Origin: Girardinichthys multiradiatus
Taxonomy: Eukaryota > Chordata > Actinopteri > Cyprinodontiformes > Goodeidae
DNA: 64,000 nt
Direction: 5' to 3'
Assembly: GCF_021462225.1 (NCBI RefSeq)
Contig: NC_061795.1
Location: forward strand, 8,494,001 to 8,558,000
Shown here: positions 30,701 through 41,225 of the stretch, one piece after another
Numbering within the stretch: the first letter of the stretch is position 1
How the letters are laid out: each line of letters opens with the position of its first letter
The notes under the pieces: model-generated
The model's input: the letters and a program-made list of their open reading frames with translations, nothing else
What the model was told of the DNA's origin: nothing
The model's database searches: none
Program-made: the position numbers and the translations under genes

Positions 30701-31383
30701 TTGTCAGGATCCTTTTAATATAGGACATGTTGTACCAGTTATCATTGAAGTTTTCATTGAAGGTGAATTATTGTAAATTAAACAGAAAAGGTTTACAATA
30801 ATTTGACTTTGTTGAAATGTTTTGTTTGGAGTTTAAATAAAAGATGGAGAGAAACAGTTTTTTGCTTAAAAACAATATTTTGCTGAAGCAGATAATACAT
30901 TTTGTGATATTTAGAGAAAAATCTAAATTTCTGCTCATTCCATCTGAATAAAGTTGTTTTTAAACTCAGGGAAACCATGTTTACTAAATATGCTTCTTTT
31001 CTCACCTACATAAATGATCTTTTTAAATGTTACACTCTTACATTTCTAAATAGCAAACTGGTTTAAAGTTGATTTTCTTCAGTGTTAGTGAAATGGTAAG
31101 ATTCTAAAAATACATTTACTTATTTTAATTATGCTGAGGGCTTTGCAAACCTTTGATTAAAATGGATTCTTCAAATATGTTCTATATCTGTTTGCTGCCT
31201 AAAAAGCTCAGCTTCTATTTCTCCTCCACGTTGTTTAGATTATACAGTAGTTTAAACCACACCATATTTTATCATGTATTTGTCTTGTCACTTTATTTTT
31301 TTCTTTATTTTTAATTGGTAGTCTCCTGTATTTTATTCATCCATGCATTCACTTAGTATATTTTAAGTAGTTTGTCTATTTAG

Positions 31384-31852
31384 AAGGGCAGGGCGATATG
31401 GCCTAAAATGAATATCATGACATTGAGCAGTTCACCTCAGTAACGATAAATTAACGGTAACACTAACCTAACCACTACCAGCCGGACCCACCATTGCAAA
31501 CCTCCCCACTCCCCGAGCTGAACCTTGTCGCCACAGTCTTTTGTTCAACATCGAATGAGCTGCTCCTCTCCCACATCGACGAGCTCTACTGCGCTTCAAT
31601 ATTTTAAATTTCCTCCATTTTCTCAACGTCACCATCTCTTTCACTTCTTGTCGCAGACTCATTGGGGTGGAGTCACGTGACTACAAACTGTTCACATATC
31701 CTAGCATCTTAATGGGACATGAGCATAGCCGACAAAAAAAAGCTTTTCTTTTCTTTTTTTTAAATACCGAAATTACCGACATAGGCAAAATGACGTCGGT
31801 TATTGTTGTAAATTTCGGAGTTGGTAAATTTTCAGTTTGTCGCCCTGCCCTA
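31384..31852. mobile_element. hAT-type MITE with perfect 8-bp target duplication
   Basis: Ends read AGGGCAGGGCGATATGGCC on the left and GTCGCCCTGCCCTA on the right. CTATTTAG is duplicated exactly at 31376-31383 and 31853-31860. The 469-bp body has no intact gene. The GGGCGATATGGCCTAAAA start is a familiar fish hAT terminus. Confidence 0.85.
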
Positions 31853-32032
31853 CTATTTAGCCACATTGTTAAAAGAAATTTGTAAAAAAAAAAGATCTGA
31901 AGCCAAAAAAGTCTGCCTCCTAGTCAGAGGTGTTGGAAATGTCCACATTTCTTGTTTTTTGGCATTTTATAATGTTAGAATTTTTTTTCCCTCCTTGTGT
32001 TTTTTGGCATTTTATAATGTTATAATTTTTTT

Positions 32033-34090
32033 CCCCTCCTTGAACTACCACCTTAACGTGGTGGAGGGGTTTGAGTTCTCAAATGATCCTAGAGGCTATG
32101 TTGTCTGGGGCTTAAATGCCCCTGGTAGGGTTTCCCATGGCAAAGAGGCTATGGGTGATGGGTCAGACAAAGAGTGGTTCAGACATCTCCATGAGGGCTA
32201 TTACAATGAGGCCTCTGACGCGCCTGGTACGGCAGAGCCTGGGTCCCACCCTGGAGCCAGGCCTGGGTTCGAGACTCGTCTGCGAGTGCCTAGTGGCTGG
32301 GTTAGTCCTCACGGACCAAATGAGAGACACAAGGCCATCTCCCAGTGGGCCCACCACCTGCAGGGGGAACCATTAGGGACCGGTGCAAAGAGGATCAGAC
32401 AGCGGACAAAGGTGGAGACCTTGACGACCCAATCTCCAGATGTTTAAACTGGGACAAGGGACGTGAAATGTCACCTCCTTGGGGGGAAGGAGCCTGAGCT
32501 TGTGCGGGAGGTTGGGAAATATCGGATATAAATAGTTGGGCTTACCTCCATGTACACCGTGGACTCTGGAACCCAGCTCCTTGAGAGAGGCTGGACTCTC
32601 TTCTTCTCTGGATTGGTTAATGGGGAGAGGCAGCAGGCTGGGGTGGATTTGCTTGTTGGCCCCCAGCTCAGTCGTCTTCTGTTGGGGTTTACCCCAGTGG
32701 ATGAAAGGGTCGCTTTCGGGTACTCCATCATTCTGCTGGGGGACTTCAACCTCAACTAGGGACATTATCGGGCGGAAGAAGGAGTACTTCGAGGACCTCC
32801 TCCATCCTGCCGTCATGCATTCCATGGTGAAAGCAGAGACTGAGGACTCCGAGGTGGTTAAAAAGGTCAATGGTGGCAAGGCTTCGGGGGTGGATAAGAT
32901 CCGCCCGGAGTACCTCAAGTCTCTGGATGCTGTAGGGCTGTCGTGGCTGACATGTGGTTGGACCACTTCAGGTTCTTAGGAACCACCATCTCTGAGGACC
33001 TGAGATGGTCTTCGCACATAGACACTGTTCGAAAGAAGGCCCAGCAGAGACTGTACTTCCTGAGGCAACTCAAGAAGTTCAACCTTCCACAGGAGCTGTT
33101 GGTCATCTTCTACACTGCCATCATTCAGTCTGTCCTGTCTTCATCCATCTCAGTGTGGTTTGGCTCATCCACAAAACAGGACAGGTCCAGACTGCAACGA
33201 ATAATCAGGACTGCAGAGAGAATAATCAGAGCTGACCTTCCCTCCATCCAGGACTTATACAGGTCTAGGGTCAAGAAAAGAGCTGCCAAAATCTCTGCAG
33301 ACCCCACACACCCTGCACATAAACTGTTTAGAGTTTTACCTTCAGGCTGCCGCTACAGAGCACTGTTTACTAAAACCACAAAGACACAAAGACAGTTTCT
33401 TCCCCCAGGCTGTTTCTCTGATGAACATTCAATAGAGTACAGAACAACAGCATACAGATGTTGCAAATGCACCTTTTCTATTAGATATGTGTATATTGTA
33501 CATTGTAAATTGTAAATTTGTATATTCTGTAATTCAAAAACAGAACAAAAGAGCAAAGTTTACAGGAGTCAAATTCCATGTTTGTACGCACGAACTTGGC
33601 AATAAAGCTGATTCTGATTCTGATTCTGATTCCTCTTCAACATTGCGTTGCGGTCAGGGACAGTGCCTCTGGACTGGCAGATCCGGGTGGTGGTCCCCCT
33701 TCATAAGAAGGGGGACTTTGCCTCCCTTGTAAGGGCTATGCCAGGGTATTGGAGAGGAGATCCAGGCCAATAGTTGAACCTCAGCTTCAGGAGGAGCAGT
33801 GTGGTTTTCATCCCAGCCGTGGAACAGTGGACCAGCTCTACACCCTCTACAGGGTGTTCGAGGGCAGTGCTGCCCTTAGTCAATGGTTGGATGGACCAAT
33901 AGATTTTGTCTGTTCTTTTTGCAGATGACATTGTCCTGCTGGCCCCCTCTAGCCAAGACCTACGTCATGCACTGGGGCTGTTCGCAACCAAGTGTGAAGT
34001 GGCTGGGATGAGGATCAGCTCCTCCAAGTTCGAGGCCATGGTTCTTGACTGGAAAAGGGTGGCTTGCCCTCGGTCTGTTGTGGTCTGAGC
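32033..34090 (+). mobile_element. Same LINE family, copy 2, with a nested LINE tail
   Basis: It begins CCCCTCCTTGAACTACCACC, matching the start at 7454. It carries a truncated endonuclease ending in the LLGDFN box (near 32757) joined by deletion to the pre-RT region (GGKASGVDKIRPEYLKSL). After the nested insert (32953-33632) it resumes with LFADDIVLLAPSSQDLRHAL at 33906-34000. This is the catalytic xADD block that copy 1 lacks. Multiple stops and frameshifts make it a dead copy. Confidence 0.8.
32953..33632 (+). mobile_element. 5'-truncated Rex1-like LINE 3' end, nested
   Basis: The frame 32943-33515 encodes FRFLGTTISEDLRWSSHIDT, KKAQQRLYFLRQLKKF, a FYTAIIQSVLSSSISVWFGS block, and FRVLPSGCRYRALFTKT. 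This is the C-terminal region of Rex1/CR1-type LINEs. The element ends in AATAAAGCTGATTCTGATTCTG, a hexamer tail. The surrounding LINE text is continuous across it (GTCGTGGCTGACA on the left, CTCTTCAACATTGCG on the right, as at 9050-9090). Confidence 0.75.
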
Positions 34091-34569
34091 TGGATAAAAC
34101 CCATCTACGCTGACTCTATGGAGATAGCAGCACAGCTCAGCAGTTACTGCAGCAATAGCAGGAAGCATTTTTCCTCTGCTACACTCACCTGTGCTCCGAT
34201 GACTTGGGAAAACAGTATTTTATTATCTGTGTGAAGACAAAGCAAAGCCCGGATGAAAATCACATATGGGAATACTGGAAACTTTCTACAGGATGGGACT
34301 ACTGCTTAGATGCTGACTAACAGCTACCAGCAGGGTTGCTCTGATATCTGTGTATTTTAAATTATACCTATAGATATCCATAAGAAGTAGTTTCTGAACA
34401 CATTATCTGCATGTTCCTTCTTCCATGAACATGTTCTCCTTAACTGCCATATTTACAGCCCCTCAGAATAACCTTTAGGATAATGACCAAAGCAGGCCGA
34501 CAGCCCTGGTCTGAAGAATTGTTCTGGACTCTTCAGGTGCCGCATGTGTGCAAATAACTATTTTTAAGT

Positions 34570-34597
34570 CTTTTATTATTATTATTATTATTATTAT
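34570..34597. repeat. (ATT)n microsatellite
   Basis: About nine TTA/ATT units. No gene is seen in 34100-34887. A fragment CATGGTTGGACAATGAGG near 34738 resembles a decayed DD36E terminus. Confidence 0.7.
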
Positions 34598-34957
34598 AAT
34601 TGACAAGTTAGATGGAGAGATTAAAAGTGCAGTGATTTTTTTCAAATACATTAGAAACAAATCAAATTGTTTTTAAGTAAAAAAGTGAAATCTAATGTAA
34701 TTTTGGGGCTTAATGCATCTTTTTAACAGACATGCACATGGTTGGACAATGAGGTTACCAAACCAGTACACCATTCCAAAAGTTGAAACAGATTCAATAA
34801 AGAAAAAATTAAATTTTTTTAAGAATTATTGATCCATTCAATTTTCTTAGAAAAAACAGCCTCTGGTTGCCCTTCTTACAGAGGGCCCATGATAGTGCCC
34901 AAATACAGGGTTTGGACAATGAAACTGAAACACCTGGTTTTAGACCACAATAATTTA

Positions 34958-35974
34958 TTAGTATGGTGTAGGGCCTCCTTTTGCAGCCAATACAGCGTCA
35001 ATTCGTCTTGGGAATGACATATACAGGTCCTGCACAGTGGTCAGAGGGATTTTAAGCCATTCTTCTTGCAGTATAGTGGCCAGGTCACTACGTGATACTG
35101 GTGGAGGAAAACGTTTCCTGACTCACTCCTCCACAACAACCCAAAGTGGCTCAGTAATATTTAGATCTGGTGACTGTACAGGCCATGGGAGATGTTCAAC
35201 TTCACTTTCATGTTCATCAAACCAATCTTTCACCAGTCTTGCTGTGTGTATTGGTGCATTGCCATCCTGATACACGGCACCGCCTTCAGGATACAATGTT
35301 TGAACCATTGGATGCACATGGTCCTCAAGAATGGTTCGGCAGTCCTTGGCAGTGACGCTCCCATAGAGCACATGTATTGGGCCAAGGTAATGCATTGATA
35401 TGGCAGCCCAAACCATCATTGACCCACCCCCATGCTTCACTCTGAGTATGCAACAGTCTGGGTGGTACGCTTCTTTGGGGCTTCTCCACACTGTAACTCT
35501 CTCGGATGTGGGGAAAACAGTAAAGGTGGACTCATCAGAGAACAATACATGTTTCACATTGTCCACAGCCCAAGAATTGCGCTCCTTGCACCATTGAAAC
35601 CGACGTTTGGCATTGGCATGAGTGACCAAAGGTTTGGCTATAGCAGCCCGGCCGTGTATATTAACCCTGTGGAGCTCCCGACAGACAGTTCTGGTGGAAA
35701 CAGGAGAGTTGAGGTGCACATTTAATTCTGCCGTGGTTTTATGTTTTTTGGATACAATCCGGGTTAGCACCCGAACTTCCCTTTCAAACAGCTTCCTCTT
35801 GCGTCCACAGTTAATCCTGTTGGATGTGGTTCGTCCTTCTTGGTGGTATGCTGACATTACCCTGGATACCGTGGCTCTTGATACATCACAAAGCCTTGCT
35901 GTCTTGGTTACAGATGCGCCAGCAAGACGTGCACCAACAACTTGTCCTCTTTTGAACTCTGGTATGTCACCCAT
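34958..35974 (-). pseudogene. DD36E transposase with nonsense codon and Asp-to-Gly in the triad
   Basis: The frame opens at Met 35974 and runs 283 codons to a TGA at 35123-35125. There WVVVEE is followed by a stop where the other copies continue ERVRKRF; CGA to TGA would explain it. Five residues are deleted near the KHKTTA segment. The second catalytic motif reads QDGN in place of QDDN, so the second Asp is lost. KHGGGS and FSDES are intact. The last 55 codons persist as untranslated relic down to 34958. Confidence 0.9.
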
Positions 35975-36063
35975 AATGTTGTGTGCATTTCAATATTTTG
36001 AGCAAAACTGTGCTCTTACCCTGCTCTTACTGGTGCAATGTGCAATCAATGAAGACTGGGTAC

Positions 36064-37882
36064 TGTTGGGACCCACAGCCATGGATTTCAACATTAAACT
36101 CCGGTACGGACTTTTCTGGAACTTTCAAAATAAAGTGCATTAACCTTCTTCCGGCACAGCCAGGAAACGGGACGCCGCTACCCAAATAAAAGCACAGCTG
36201 TTGCTACATCCGCCCTCTTCCACCGGTGATCATCAGGATAGGGGAGACAAGCGCACTGATGTCTCTTTGCTGGCAAACAGACATAAACTCTTCAACTGGA
36301 TCCAAGGAAGCCATACGATCATCGATCATATGCAAAGATAAGTACGAATGAAATACTGTCTGTGTATCCGGTATTTTCATTCATGAATGGGGAAATTAAG
36401 GTGTAAGAGTTGCTTACTTTTTCCTCTGAGGTCTGTGAAGCAAATTGTCCCAGAGAAGTTCCCTACAGAGACGCGCGGTCTCTATGAAGCCGAGTGGAGC
36501 GGTCTCCCAGTCTAGAAGGAAGACAACAGAGACCTCATCACCGTGCAGTGGCGTTGGCGGACAACGAGCTGTTCTTCATCCACAGCTGGAGGTTAGCGGG
36601 AAGCTAACCCTTTTGTCCACAGAACGAATGCACCTTCTGATCGGGAGAAGCTGAGGTTAGCGGGAAACTAACCATTTGTTCACTGTGGATACCTTCTTCA
36701 AACTTCGTCTTTTGGACAACATTCCTCACCACAGTTCAGTGGTTAGGTTTGGGCAGATTAACAGTTAGGATGAAATGATCTAAACGTTTTTCATTTTATG
36801 AAGTTTTGTTTGTGTGAAACTCGGCTATCTTAGTGCTAGCAGGCTATCTGCAGCACACGTGCCGGTTTGTGTTCTTTGTATGTTTTTAAAGTTAAGACAA
36901 ACTTTATTTAAAGGGTGATTTTAAACAGAACATTGATCATAACGCGCCGTCCGCGCTTATGCATTTTAACCCTTATATTAACCCTGGTATTTTAAAGGTA
37001 AGTGTTTGTTTCTGGTGCTAAGCTATCCACTTCTTTGTTTGCTCAACTGCTAACCGGTAAGAACACGTGCTTGCTTGCTTGCTACTAAAGAGTATTTAAC
37101 AGAAAGGTTGTTAGTTTTCAAGCTAGTGAATAATATTTGATAACTAAGTAAATACCATTAAGCCCCCATTTCTCCAGAAAGATTTGGCTCTTTTCCAAAA
37201 TACTTAATAATATTTCTTCAAATATTATTTCAATAAATAAAGGCAGCTAATTAGACACCGTTGAAATGGTTATCTAGAAGGTTGGTTTTATTCAGCAGAT
37301 CATTATTTAAATCATTATTTTATTAAAATAATATTTTATCTGATGTTGCATTGTGAGTGGTTGTCTAAACGTTTGCTGATTATTGCTTAAGTTGGTTCCA
37401 AGACTAACTTAACTTCATTTCCAGATCCTTCAAAATAATTCTTGGTTCTCAAACATAAACATTGCATGGTAATGTTGCATCACTCTTTTGGTCATGATTT
37501 TCAATCATCTTTTTAATCAACTTGTTTATATTGTACATAGCCCATTAGTTTTTGTTATTTTTTAATTCTGCTTGGTAGTTTAGTTGGATTGTTTTAGCAT
37601 AGTAAAGAGTTTGTTGATTGAAACATGTTTGACTTTGAGTTGACTTATTTTTGTTAATACATTCTTGTATTTTAAGAAATTGTGTGAATTCATTCCATAT
37701 ATGTGCAGAGTTTATGCTGTTCAATAATGTCAGAGCTCGTCTCACACCTTTTTATTTTGTCCTAATACCATCGCCTTACTGGGCTGGTATTCACAGGACA
37801 ACCCTTAACAGACCGAAATATTATTTGATAAAATATTAAAATATTAATATTAAATAATATTCTCAGATTCATAATTCCAACA
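36064..37882. mobile_element. Solo LTR copy B
   Basis: An 1819-bp block from TGTTGGGACCCACAG to CATAATTCCAACA, flanked by GTAC at 36060-36063 and 37883-37886. It is in opposite orientation to copies A and C and has the cleanest TGTTGG...CCAACA ends. No coding region is conserved with the other copies. Confidence 0.85.
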
Positions 37883-38214
37883 GTACCATGCTGGTCCAAT
37901 TTAGCCATGAAACCTCCCACACTAAAATGACAGGTGATTCAGTTTCATTGTCCAACCCCTCTAAGTGTCTTCTTTTATGAGATCAGGCTTATTTAGAAAA
38001 CATACTCCAGGTCTAACTATGCCTATGTTGTCACACTAAGTCTTTTTTAATAACACTTGTTGTTGGTATAAAGTTTTTATTATAAACCCACATATTTTAC
38101 AAATGGTTGCCTAATGTTGGTATTTTGTAGAAAAATTTTCTTTTCTTTGGTTTTATTTTATATCCAAAGAGGGTGCTGAATAATGTGGGTATAATTGTAT
38201 CGGGCTTAGTAAAG

Positions 38215-38490
38215 GCTTGTAGGCCGTCAGCTACGTACAGGCTAATTTTGTACTCACACTACCTGCCGGTGGTTGGGGTCTCTGCTTGCTGGTGTACTTG
38301 TGGCTCTCGGTGTCTGGTGCTGGGTGCTTTGGTGTTGGCTGGCTCACTCCCTGTTTGCCTTTGCCTGGACCCCTGGGCTTTGTCGGGCCTCTGCTTGGGG
38401 AGTGATGTGTCCCAGTGTCTCCGGTCTCTGGGTTCATGGCTGGATCTGCTTGGGCGTAGATGGCTGCTGGCGGGGCTTGTAAGCTCGTAA
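38215..38490. other. GC-rich segment, unidentified
   Basis: A GC-rich island with repeated TGGTG/TGGGT words stands out from its AT-rich surroundings. Open frames exist on several strands (for example 38173-38490), as expected from base composition, and none has a recognisable domain. It may be the end of an unnamed dispersed repeat next to the L2 element. Confidence 0.3.
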
Positions 38491-38638
38491 TTTAAAAAAT
38501 AAAGAGAATAGAATGATGGATAAGAAAATGAAAGGAAAGTTGGACTGAAAACTTAACTAATAATGTTTAGATGACACATTCAAAGGCAACAAATAAGTTT
38601 TTAATCTTGATTTGAAGCAACTTAGGGTTTCAGCGCTT

Positions 38639-39884
38639 TTAGTTTTCTGGGAGTTTATTCCAGATTAGTGGAGCATAAGAACTAAAAGCTGCTTCTCCAT
38701 GTTTGGTTCTGGTTCTGGGTATGCAGAGTAGATTTGAGCCAAACGTCCTGAGATGTCTGGGTGGTTGATACACTGACAACAACTCTGTAATGTATTTTGG
38801 TGCTAAGCCATTCAGTGATTTATAGACTAACAGAAGTATTTTAAATTCTATTCTCTGAGCTACAGGGAGCCAGTGTAGGGACTTTAGAACCTGAGTGATG
38901 TGCTCCACTTTCTTAGTTCTAGTGAGGACACAGGCAGCAGCGTTCTGGATCAACTGCAGCTGTCTGATCGACTATATAGGCAGACCTGTGAAGACACAGT
39001 TGCAGTAATCAATTCTACTAAAAATGAACGCATGAATTAGTTTTTCAAGGTCCTGCTGAGACATTAGTCCTTTAATCCTGGAGACGTTCTTTAGGTGATA
39101 GAAGGCCGACCTTGTAACTATCTTTATGTGGCTCTGAAGGTTCAGGTCTGAGTCCATCACTACAACCAGATTTCGAACCTGATTGGTGGTTTCTAGCTGA
39201 AGAAAATTTTGGCACATCCATGCATTGATTTCTTCTTAGCATTTACCCAGCGCTTGAATGGGTTCATATTCACCTGTTGACATCGTAACGTATAGCTGTG
39301 TGTCGACTACATAGTTATGATAACTTGCATTGTTGTTTATTATAATCTGAGTTAGGGGGAGCATGTAAATATTGAATAGGAGGGGCCCTCACATGGACCC
39401 TTGGGGAATGACACGTGATTTTTGTGCTCTCTGATGTAAAGTTACATACTGACACAAAAAAGTTCCTGTCCTTCACGTAAGATTTAAACCAATCCAGCGC
39501 TGAACTAGAAAGGCCGACCCAGTTTTCCAGGTGCTCTAATAAAATGGTGTGATCCACAGTGTCGAATGTTGCACTAAGGTCCAATAATACCAGCACTGTG
39601 GTTCTTCCACAGTCTGCATTTATACGCATGTCATTGAACACCTTGACAAGAGCAGTCTCTGTACTGTGGTGAGCATGGAAGCCGGACTGGAAGATATCGA
39701 AGCGGTTGGTCATTGTTAGGAAGTTGTTTAACTGTTGAAACATACCTTTTTCAATAATCTTGCTGATGAAGGGGAGGTTTGAGATAAGCCTGTAGTTCTG
39801 TAGTAGCAGCTTGTCCAAGTTGCTCTTTTTCAACAGAGGTTTGATAATTGCTGTTTTTAGGGCCTGGTGGAAAACACCTGACAA
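38639..39884 (-). pseudogene. L2-type LINE reverse transcriptase, frameshifted
   Basis: Motifs in order on the minus strand are AIIKPLLKKSNLD, NYRLISNLPFISKIIEK, FQSGFHAHHSTETALVKV and LVLLDLSATFDTVDH. The region of the catalytic box follows and reads NYVVDTQLY where FADDTQLY is expected, so the first Asp of the pair is lost. The thumb and C-terminal part follows: LGVxMDSDLNLQSHIK-like text, ASRIDYCNCVF-like text, then SLHWLPVAQRIEFKILLLVYKSLNG and WNKLPE. Frame changes occur near 39310 and 38960. This block is the hallmark of L2-type LINEs. Confidence 0.82.
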
Positions 39885-39895
39885 AAGGGACGTGT

Positions 39896-40897
39896 TTATG
39901 ATTTGTTATGATTATTTACTGAATAGAAGAGATTAGATGTGAGACGTCTGGCTCCCGACTTGTTCAAACAGAAACCATCTTGCTTGAAGAGGTATCTTTT
40001 TTCCCCAAAAATATTGAAATTGTCGATGAAGTTCACAGATGTAGTAGCACATACTTTTTTCAACCATTTATTAATCATCAGAAGTCTTGAAAAAATCTCA
40101 TCTCCACAGAAAATCGGTGCAAAGGGTACTCTGAGAAACACCTGATATTGAGACCTCCAACAATATTCAGCAGACGAGTGAAATCCTCCTTCAATCCTTC
40201 TGATTTTTTCTCAGCCACGCCATCCATGGCACCACAGTGTATGATAAGGTTTTCTAGAGTCGGGCACTTTTCTGTGATTGCCCAAATATTCTCTGAGATA
40301 TCGAACACCACATTACTGGTACCAATCATAACTTCTGTGTTTTTCCTGTTGCAGATGTTTTTAATCTTTTTAATCTCATCCACAGCTGTGTTGTCCACTA
40401 TTAGGGTCCTTGAGGGTGCTTTTTCTCTGGAAGACTGTTTAGAATGAAGATTGTTCTCAACCTTTTATTGTTCTCAGAAGAAGTATCATTTTCCTGGTTT
40501 TCATTCTGTAGTGGGGCAAATCTGTTTTGGAGGGGAAATTCCATTATTTTCAGCTGTCTCACTCCTATCAGTTGTGACAGCAGCTCGCTGTCGAAGCCTC
40601 CTTTTCCCACGGGAAACTGGGGCATTTCTCTGTAATTCTGGCCATTCTAATTTATTTAATTGCTGAGATCTTCCAGTGAGTCGTCCACCTTTCCAGGGGG
40701 GTCTGCCGGTAGGTTTATTCTCAGTGTTCTTCTGAGTCGTTTACCTGGCTGTCACTGTTTGGGATCACTCGCAGAGTTCAATCATCGCTGTAACCCATAT
40801 TCAGCTCCACATTCACTTCTAGTTTATGGATTTTCATTTCCAAAACAGCCAATTTCTGTAAATGTTTGTCGAAGTCCTCTGTGGTTAAGGAAGGCAT
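39896..40897 (-). pseudogene. L2-type LINE ORF1 with coiled coil and SGNH-esterase domain
   Basis: From Met at 40897 the text reads MPSLTTEDFDKHLQKLAVLE, an amphipathic coiled-coil start. After stops and frame changes a linker follows (40401-40625), then an esterase-type domain: VMIGTSNVVFDISENIWAI, NLIIHCGAMDG, FSRLLMINKWLKKVCA, NFIDNFNIF and FKQDGFCLNKSG. The last motif is the DGxH block of SGNH hydrolases, with Cys in place of the catalytic His. ORF1 proteins of this kind bind RNA and lipid in other L2/CR1 elements. At least two frameshifts separate the parts. Confidence 0.65.
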
Positions 40898-41225
40898 CTT
40901 AGCTGGCGTCAACTTGTCCTTCTTTCGGGTTTGATTATAAAAACATCGAAGTCCTTTAGAAAAGAATAAAAAGAATAATAATCCTTGGGAGTCGCTGGTA
41001 AGAAGTAGTTATAGTCCAATATTTCCGTAATTTTGGCTAAGAGATAAAAAGTTAGGAGTAAAAGAATGCAATCAAGTAGGGAGCTTAGAAGAAAAGTGAG
41101 AAGTGGAGGCGTAAGAAAGATATAGATATAGAAGACAAGACTTATAAACATGAATGATAAATTAAAACTCTTTACAGTCTTAAATGACAAAAACTGCCCT
41201 ATGAAAGAAATGAATTAGAAACATA

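Larger units (their letters stand above)
34906..37961 (-). mobile_element. Tc1/mariner DD36E transposon copy 3, split by a solo LTR
   Basis: Starts CAGGGTTTGGACAATG after TA at 34904-34905 and ends CCAACCCCTC before TA at 37962-37963. The solo LTR at 36064-37882 with GTAC duplications breaks it in the untranslated part ahead of the transposase. The 18 bases left of it (34888-34905) are identical to the first 18 bases of the window, which precede copy 1. Confidence 0.9.
38520..41210 (-). mobile_element. L2-type LINE with ORF1 esterase, endonuclease deleted
   Basis: Minus-strand order is: presumed 5' untranslated region (40900-41210), ORF1 (40897-39896), then reverse transcriptase (39884-38639). 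The endonuclease domain that should lie between ORF1 and the reverse transcriptase is absent; only 11 bases separate the two frames. The 3' end near 38520 was not fixed. Confidence 0.75.

Noticed and set aside
31667..32447. Overlapping ORFs around the LINE copy 2 start (for example the 208-codon frame)
   Set aside because: The first part runs through hAT MITE, T-runs and a short duplicated TTTTTTGGCATTTTATAATGT segment before entering LINE text; it is not a gene.
38173..38490. A 105-codon Leu/Cys-rich ORF on the plus strand
   Set aside because: It sits in a GC-rich segment open in several frames on both strands; no recognisable protein.
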